The notes beneath the pieces are model-generated. The model was not told where the DNA came from. It saw nothing but the letters and a program-made list of their open reading frames with translations, and did not search any database. The position numbers were made by a program, and so were the translations under genes. DNA of 42,386 bases, taken from Patescibacteria group bacterium. GTDB lineage: Bacteria; Patescibacteriota; WWE3; UBA101185; UBA10185. This document shows positions 37,899-42,386 of this stretch, in pieces. The stretch covers positions 66,284 through 108,669 of the forward strand of contig JAHJEV010000003.1 in the NCBI GenBank assembly GCA_018825365.1, read 5' to 3'. The stretch's first letter is position 1; each line of letters begins with the position of its first letter.

Positions 37899-37984
37899 TG
37901 GTGGGCGAGGAGGGAGTCGAACCCTCATCAGCCGAAGCTGACGACATTTTAAGTGTCGCGTGTATGCCATTCCACCACTCGCCC
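37899..37984 (-). tRNA. tRNA-Leu (anticodon TAA)
   Basis: On the minus strand it starts GGGCGAGTGGTGGAATGGCA and ends CTCGCCCACCA; the acceptor stem is perfect and CCA encoded. The anticodon loop CTTAAAA gives TAA, and the long variable arm TCAGC-TTCG-GCTGA is typical of leucine tRNA. A perfect 14-bp palindrome (37876-37889) lies 10 bp after its 3' end. It borders the second repeat array. Confidence 0.95.
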
Positions 37985-38064
37985 GAATAATTAGAAACTA
38001 TCACATATTAGCAAATTTCAAAGAATAAGAAAAACCTTGTGAAGCGAGTTGAAAAATATTTTAA

Positions 38065-38140
38065 TGGCGCGCCTGGGGGGAATTGAACCTCCGACCTTTT
38101 CCTTAGAAGGGAACTGCTCTATCCGCTGAGCTACAGGCGC
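38065..38140 (-). tRNA. tRNA-Arg (anticodon TCT)
   Basis: On the minus strand it starts GCGCCTGTAGCTCAG and ends CAGGCGCGCCA with encoded CCA. The anticodon loop CTTCTAA gives TCT, which reads AGA and AGG codons. Acceptor, D and T arms are all regular. Confidence 0.95.
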
Positions 38141-38237
38141 AGACATAGTCAATTGTATTAGATTTTAGCGCACAATACAGGTTTTGTCACAGGGGTACCC
38201 TTAGCTTTAAAAGAAGCCGTGTTTTATTATTTCTTTG

Positions 38238-39512
38238 TCAATTTTTCCAAAACTTCTTTTCCTTTTTCTTCAGCACGATCGCTAACTCCCTGTGCGGCAT
38301 TTTTATCTTTCTTGGAAGTACAACGAGAGCATACAAGGCAGAAATTATTATTAAAATCCCTGCAAATAGAAAAGATGCTCCAAAATCAGATTTATAACAG
38401 ATATAACCCATTAACACGGGTCCTATCGTATAAGCTAAATTTCCGGATAGTTGATTAATGCTTACCAGATCCTGCTTTGTAGTATCAAGCCTGGTGATGT
38501 AATCCTCAAAAGTTGCGCAGATTAAAACCGTTGCAACATCATAGCCAATTGAAATTAAAACCACAAGACCCAAGATAGTAAATATATTACTGGAAAGACC
38601 AAGAAAAATTAGTGAAATTCCAGCCCCTATTCCTGCAACCAAGGCCGTCCGTTTCTTACCAAGTGATTGATACAGATGTGGAATAATCCATCCTATAAAA
38701 ATTGTTGGAAGACAGTACAAAATTAAAAACATCCCTCCCCATTTACTTTCAACTCTTAGCTTTTCGGCGTACAAAACCCCAGTTGTCCAGAAAGTTACAT
38801 CCAAAAGAGTAATCGCGAAGCTAAAAATAACCAGTGCCCATATTCTTTTTGTTAAAACCTTGATAATACTCAGTTCCTTCCAAAAACTTCGTGGTTTTTC
38901 ATCAGCACTTTGATTTCCATAATCTTTTTTCTTGTAAAAACTCATAAAGACGAAAAATACAAGCATTGTTATAGCAGTAATTATTAAAGATGCGTAAAGT
39001 GGAAGGTTAGTTTGTTTGCTCACAAGATATACTGTTATTGCAGGGCCAAGCATGTAAGATGTTGATTGAAATATAGTCATGACGGACCACGCTAGAGTGT
39101 TTTTTTCGGTTGGTAAAAATCGATGTACAAAATCGTATTTGGAGTAATTTCTCATCTCGTAATAAACGGACCATATAATCATTGCAAATATAAATGGAAG
39201 AAGATCTCTGGGTAAAAATAAAAAAGCCAAGGGCAGTCCCAGCGCAAACAGCAAAGTCCCTCCCATAAAGAAGGTATAGTCTTTAAGTGAGAAAAACTGG
39301 GCAATAATGAAATTTAAAAACATTCCGAAAAACGCAGACACTGATAAAACGGCACCTACTAAAAATGTGTTATTGAGCTTGTCCTGAATTATGACCGGAG
39401 CCATGTAAGACATAATCCCGTCATGCAGTGAAATCAGAAAGATAATAAATGAAAAAACAATGAGCGGGATGTATAACTTAAGCCTTTGCTTTCTTCGGGC
39501 AGAAAAACTCAT
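38238..39512 (-). CDS. Major facilitator superfamily transporter
   Basis: The 424-residue protein has 12 predicted membrane helices in two groups of six, separated by a charged loop near residues 195-215 (FYKKKDYGNQSADEKPRSFWK). Its N-terminus is basic and it ends KKKEKKFWKN, both cytoplasmic. The segment between helices 2 and 3 (NFIIAQFFSLKDYTFFMGG) is a weak version of the MFS signature. Substrate cannot be told. It stands between two tRNA genes on the same strand and is probably transcribed alone. Confidence 0.8.
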   Translation of the reverse strand: MSFSARRKQRLKLYIPLIVFSFIIFLISLHDGIMSYMAPVIIQDKLNNTFLVGAVLSVSAFFGMFLNFIIAQFFSLKDYTFFMGGTLLFALGLPLAFLFLPRDLLPFIFAMIIWSVYYEMRNYSKYDFVHRFLPTEKNTLAWSVMTIFQSTSYMLGPAITVYLVSKQTNLPLYASLIITAITMLVFFVFMSFYKKKDYGNQSADEKPRSFWKELSIIKVLTKRIWALVIFSFAITLLDVTFWTTGVLYAEKLRVESKWGGMFLILYCLPTIFIGWIIPHLYQSLGKKRTALVAGIGAGISLIFLGLSSNIFTILGLVVLISIGYDVATVLICATFEDYITRLDTTKQDLVSINQLSGNLAYTIGPVLMGYICYKSDFGASFLFAGILIIISALYALVVLPRKIKMPHRELAIVLKKKEKKFWKN

Positions 39513-39557
39513 ATTTATAATATTAACAGGTTAGGGAAACGTTGTAATTAGAGTCTT

Positions 39558-39633
39558 TGGAGCGACGGACCGGGGTCGAACCGGCGACCTTCTCCTTGGA
39601 AGGGAGACGTTCTACCAACTGAACTACCGTCGC
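39558..39633 (-). tRNA. tRNA-Gly (anticodon TCC)
   Basis: On the minus strand it starts GCGACGGTAGTTCAG and ends CCGTCGCTCCA with encoded CCA. The anticodon loop CTTCCAA gives TCC, which reads GGA and GGG. All arms are regular. Confidence 0.95.
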
Positions 39634-39648
39634 CTGTCTTAGTACCCT

Positions 39649-39891
39649 TTATTCTATACCATCGCTAAGCAGCTGATCAAACGGAGACGGCTCGTCATTT
39701 TCGAGTTCCGCAATGTAATCAACTTCGCGTATTTTCTTCTTCGGCTGCTTCTTTACAATTCCCAGCGCTTCTTGCACATCTTCAGGCAAATCCTCGTGTT
39801 CTGGTATAACTTGGTCTTTATCTTCCTCCTCAACTATAACTTTTTTGATCTGTTTTTTAGTTTCTTTTATTTTTTTAGGCATGTCTTTCAT
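39649..39891 (-). CDS. Small charged protein, unknown function
   Basis: The 80-residue protein has a lysine-rich first quarter (PKKIKETKKQIKKVIVEEED) and an acidic remainder (EHEDLPEDVQEALGIVKK, ELENDEPSPFDQLLSDGIE). It lacks hydrophobic core segments and is probably disordered or binds a partner. The ATG three codons into the frame (MPKK) is an equal candidate start. It ends 16 bp before tRNA-Gly and is divergent from trxB. No family is recognised. Confidence 0.55.
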   Translation of the reverse strand: MKDMPKKIKETKKQIKKVIVEEEDKDQVIPEHEDLPEDVQEALGIVKKQPKKKIREVDYIAELENDEPSPFDQLLSDGIE

Positions 39892-39945
39892 TGATAAATT
39901 TGTAAAATATTTTTAAATTGTACATAAGTGTAATACAATATTTCC

Positions 39946-40893
39946 ATGACAAGTTCAAGTACAGTTTTTGATGTAATCATAATAGGGAGCGGTCCGGCGG
40001 GTTCAACGGGAGCTTTATATACCTCCAGAGCATCCTTAAAGACGTTAGTTATAGGGGGTAATCCACCAGGAGGGCAACTTGTAAATACGACTTTGGTGGA
40101 AAATTTTCCAGGATTTCCAAATGGGATTTTGGGTCCGGAGTTAGTTTCAAATATTAGAAAGCAGATGAAAAACTATGGATCAACTGTTGTTGACGAAAAT
40201 GTCGTTAAGGTTTCCGGTTCGTTTAAAGATGGATTTACCGTAGAGACTGATTTAAATAATAAATATATTGGAAAAACTATTCTTGTGGCTTCCGGATCTT
40301 CAGCCAAATGGCTTGGACTTGAAAGCGAGCAAAGACTAAAAGGATATGGGGTCTCCGCCTGTGCGGTTTGTGACGGACCATTGTACAAAGGAAAGATCGT
40401 AGCGATCGTTGGTGGCGGTGACGCCTCTATGGAAGAGTCAGTGTACCTTACAAGATTCGTGGAAAGAGTTTATGTGCTTGTGAGATCTGCTAAGGGGGAA
40501 ATGAAGGCCAGCAAAATAATGCAGAAAAGAGCCTTTTCTAATCCAAAGCTTGAATTTTTATTTAATACAGAAGTAAAAGAGATATTGGGAGAAAAATTTG
40601 TTGAGGGATTAAGAATTTTCAACAACAAAACCAATGAAGAAAGTGAGCTTAAAGATATTAAAGGTGTGTTTATTGCGGTAGGACACCAACCTAACACAGA
40701 GTTTTTGAGGGGGGTTGTTGAGTTGGACGAAAAAGGTTACATTAAGACATTCGGGAAGCATATGACATCCGTGGAAGGTGTTTTTGTGGCTGGGGATGTT
40801 CATGATTATAACTATAGGCAGGCCGTAACGGCTTCGGGGTATGGCTGTATAGCCGCTACTGAATTAATAAGGTTTTTAACAGGAGAGAGGTAA
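39946..40893 (+). CDS. trxB: Thioredoxin-disulfide reductase
   Basis: The 315-residue flavoprotein has the FAD site IIGSGPAGSTGALYTSRA (11-29), the redox pair Cys139/Cys142 in ACAVCDG, the NADPH site VAIVGGGDASMEE (152-164), and the C-terminal FAD motif VEGVFVAGDVHDYNYRQAVTASGYGC. All are in the order and spacing of low-molecular-weight TrxB. It reduces thioredoxin with NADPH. A -10 box TACAAT at 39934-39939 ends 6 bp before the ATG, with no Shine-Dalgarno site, so it is probably translated from a leaderless message. No thioredoxin gene is adjacent. Confidence 0.95.
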   Translation: MTSSSTVFDVIIIGSGPAGSTGALYTSRASLKTLVIGGNPPGGQLVNTTLVENFPGFPNGILGPELVSNIRKQMKNYGSTVVDENVVKVSGSFKDGFTVETDLNNKYIGKTILVASGSSAKWLGLESEQRLKGYGVSACAVCDGPLYKGKIVAIVGGGDASMEESVYLTRFVERVYVLVRSAKGEMKASKIMQKRAFSNPKLEFLFNTEVKEILGEKFVEGLRIFNNKTNEESELKDIKGVFIAVGHQPNTEFLRGVVELDEKGYIKTFGKHMTSVEGVFVAGDVHDYNYRQAVTASGYGCIAATELIRFLTGER

Positions 40894-40935
40894 ATCACAG
40901 CTATTTATTTTCTTTAGACACATTCTTAGGATTAT

Positions 40936-41382
40936 TCAGAAGAAGCCGGGCATTGTATGCTGATAGGTATCGGTATCCTCTTTTGGTTCTTCTGGAGTCT
41001 CTTCGAAAAGAGGCCATCCGGGATCATCAATTGCTGGTACGTTATAAAGTTCGTTCCACTTGTAGTACTTTCCCCTACTCGTTTGTTTTGTTACAGAGAA
41101 ATATTTCGGTAATAGTCTATTTACTTCTTTTTCCTTAAGTTTCGATTTATAAACGATTTGCCTTTTTGTAAGTTCTGATATCCAATCCTGGTGTAAGGTC
41201 GCCCACATGGCCCTTGCCCTTTTTCGGTCCTTTTCACTGACTAGTAAAGAGCCTACTTTTATTTCCGACTCTTCTTTTTCTGAAGTAGGTTTTCTAACTT
41301 CTTGTTCTACCTCCTCCACTATTGAATTGATTGTTTCGGCATCCTCAGTTTCTTCTTTTGGAGTTTCTAGATCTTCTCCCAT
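40936..41382 (-). CDS. Acidic protein with a small folded C-terminal region, unknown function
   Basis: The first 45 of 148 residues are acidic and probably disordered (EDLETPKEETEDAETINSI). A folded part follows, with KDRKRARAMWATLHQDWIS and KSKLKEKEVNRLLPKYFSV, rich in basic residues and tryptophan, which might bind nucleic acid. The end is acidic again. It converges with trxB with a 42-bp gap and is divergent from the GT87-like gene. I do not recognise the family. Confidence 0.55.
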   Translation of the reverse strand: MGEDLETPKEETEDAETINSIVEEVEQEVRKPTSEKEESEIKVGSLLVSEKDRKRARAMWATLHQDWISELTKRQIVYKSKLKEKEVNRLLPKYFSVTKQTSRGKYYKWNELYNVPAIDDPGWPLFEETPEEPKEDTDTYQHTMPGFF

Positions 41383-41416
41383 AATAAAATTCTACAACAT
41401 TATGTAGAATATACGT

Positions 41417-42386
41417 ATGAAAAAGCTTTTGCCTTTTTTTAAAATTGGATTGATTTTAGGAATTTTTTTGGTATCGACCTACTTAAAATATAGAGTTTTA
41501 GATGAAGCAGGTGGGGACCTGACGATTTTTAGGCAGGCAGTTACAGAGTTTATGAGCGGTAAAAACCCATATTCCTACACTGTGGCTTCCTTTAAAAAGA
41601 ATGATCCGGGTTTAGATCACGGGTACGCTTACTTTCCAACAATGCTTTATATTTATACCCCACTTTATAGTTTTCATTTAGCCTCGGAAATTCCACTTCA
41701 AAGAGTTTGGAAAGCTTCTGTTTTTCTAGTCGAGATAGGTGTTGCCTTGATGATTATCAAAGTTCTTTATAAGAAAGATTATCTTGCGTGTTTAGCTGGA
41801 ATTGCAATGTGGTTTTTAAACCCTTTTTTGATAGCAAGAAACTCTTTTGTTTATACGGAACCTTTTGGAATTTTGTTTATGTTGTTGGCCCTATACTATC
41901 TTGAGAAAAACGATCTTTGGTCAGGAGTATTTTTTGCAATTTCATTCTCTTTTAAAGTTTTTCCCATTATTCTTTTCCCCGTATTTCTACTGAAATCCGA
42001 AAAGAGATTAAAATTTATTCTGGGAGGAGCGGTTTACATGTTTGTAATGAGCGTTCCCTTTATGGGAAATTGGGAAAACTTTTGGACCTACATTCAAGGT
42101 TCCCTGCTTGTACACGGGATGAGAGACCCTCAAGGAAGGCCTCTTTTATTCTTTATTAGTAATTATTTAGGATTCCCGCCCTACTCTTTAAAACTTGCAT
42201 CTTTTTATAAGTACATGGCTATATTACTTGGATGGGTAGTTACTTCTTACCTGTTACTAAAGAAAAAAGTAGTCGATAAATACGTTCTATCGGTAATTTC
42301 ATTTGCGGTTTTCTATATATTTACCCCCGTACTAACCAGAACATACATGCTTTGGTTTATACCAATTTATGCAATTGGCATGTATA
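41417..42386 (+). CDS. GT87/DUF2029-like membrane mannosyltransferase (partial, runs off the window)
   Basis: The open frame from the ATG at 41417 continues to the last base, giving 323 codons so far. It is a homologue of the protein at 30817-31929: DLTIFRQAVTEFMSGKNPY after helix 1, HGYAYFPTMLYIYTPLY, NPFLIARNSF, SFKVFPIILFPVFLLKS and NYLGFPPYS then FTPVLTRTYMLWFIPIY all have close counterparts. A -10 box TAGAAT at 41405-41410 ends 6 bp before the ATG, so translation is probably leaderless. The frame should end only a few dozen residues beyond the window, judged by the length of the homologue. Confidence 0.75.
   Translation, partial: MKKLLPFFKIGLILGIFLVSTYLKYRVLDEAGGDLTIFRQAVTEFMSGKNPYSYTVASFKKNDPGLDHGYAYFPTMLYIYTPLYSFHLASEIPLQRVWKASVFLVEIGVALMIIKVLYKKDYLACLAGIAMWFLNPFLIARNSFVYTEPFGILFMLLALYYLEKNDLWSGVFFAISFSFKVFPIILFPVFLLKSEKRLKFILGGAVYMFVMSVPFMGNWENFWTYIQGSLLVHGMRDPQGRPLLFFISNYLGFPPYSLKLASFYKYMAILLGWVVTSYLLLKKKVVDKYVLSVISFAVFYIFTPVLTRTYMLWFIPIYAIGMY

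Noticed and set aside
1-42386. Recoded UGA (Gracilibacteria or SR1-like genetic code)
   Set aside because: Well-conserved genes such as mnmA, iscS and trxB read through at normal length with standard stops, and TGA is used as a stop in ATGA overlaps.

Overview
The window looks like chromosome from a Candidate Phyla Radiation (Patescibacteria) bacterium. This is inferred from protein style and gene content: short genes, a bare IscS-IscU-MnmA sulfur relay, several GT-C type membrane glycosyltransferases, a DUF5678 small protein next to a possible retropepsin-like start, and many unrecognised membrane and secreted proteins. All genes read with the standard code. I cannot fix the lineage further; a Microgenomates or Katanobacteria-like organism would fit. 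Five intact tRNA genes (Leu-TAG, Pro-TGG, Leu-TAA, Arg-TCT, Gly-TCC) are visible, all on the minus strand and all with an encoded CCA.

Layout. Positions 1-4962 form a defence-like island: a DUF5678 protein, a PD-(D/E)XK nuclease between 58-bp direct repeats, a DUF4268 protein, and a convergent restriction-modification pair (beta-class DNA methyltransferase and HNH endonuclease). Positions 5024-16301 are bounded by a decayed tRNA-Leu copy on the left and an intact tRNA-Leu(TAG) on the right. The two share 63 identical bases at the 3' end of the tRNA, as attachment sites do. Inside, five direct copies of a roughly 30-bp repeat that imitates a tRNA 3' end separate modules of one or two genes: a HerA-like ATPase with a tail-anchored partner, a coiled-coil pair, an AbiEi/AbiEii toxin-antitoxin pair, a transglutaminase-like protein with a surface-anchored protein, and a DUF4352-like membrane protein. 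A second, smaller array (35565-37984) has the same repeat, a methyltransferase module, an HExxH protein module, and ends at tRNA-Leu(TAA). I see no recombinase in the window. This tRNA-Leu-anchored cassette arrangement is the most interesting thing here.

Positions 16399-34941 are mostly ordinary chromosome: two lysozyme-like wall hydrolases, the iscS-iscU-mnmA operon for tRNA thiolation, membrane glycosyltransferases, an ATP-grasp ligase with an M14 peptidase-like gene, and a Ca2+/Na+ exchanger. Interspersed are five single-gene units of unknown function with strong Shine-Dalgarno sites and, for four of them, near-consensus promoters, plus a deletion scar joining a response-regulator start to a MacB permease end.

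Positions 38065-42386 hold tRNA-Arg, an MFS transporter, tRNA-Gly, trxB, two small acidic proteins and the start of a GT87-like membrane protein that runs off the window.
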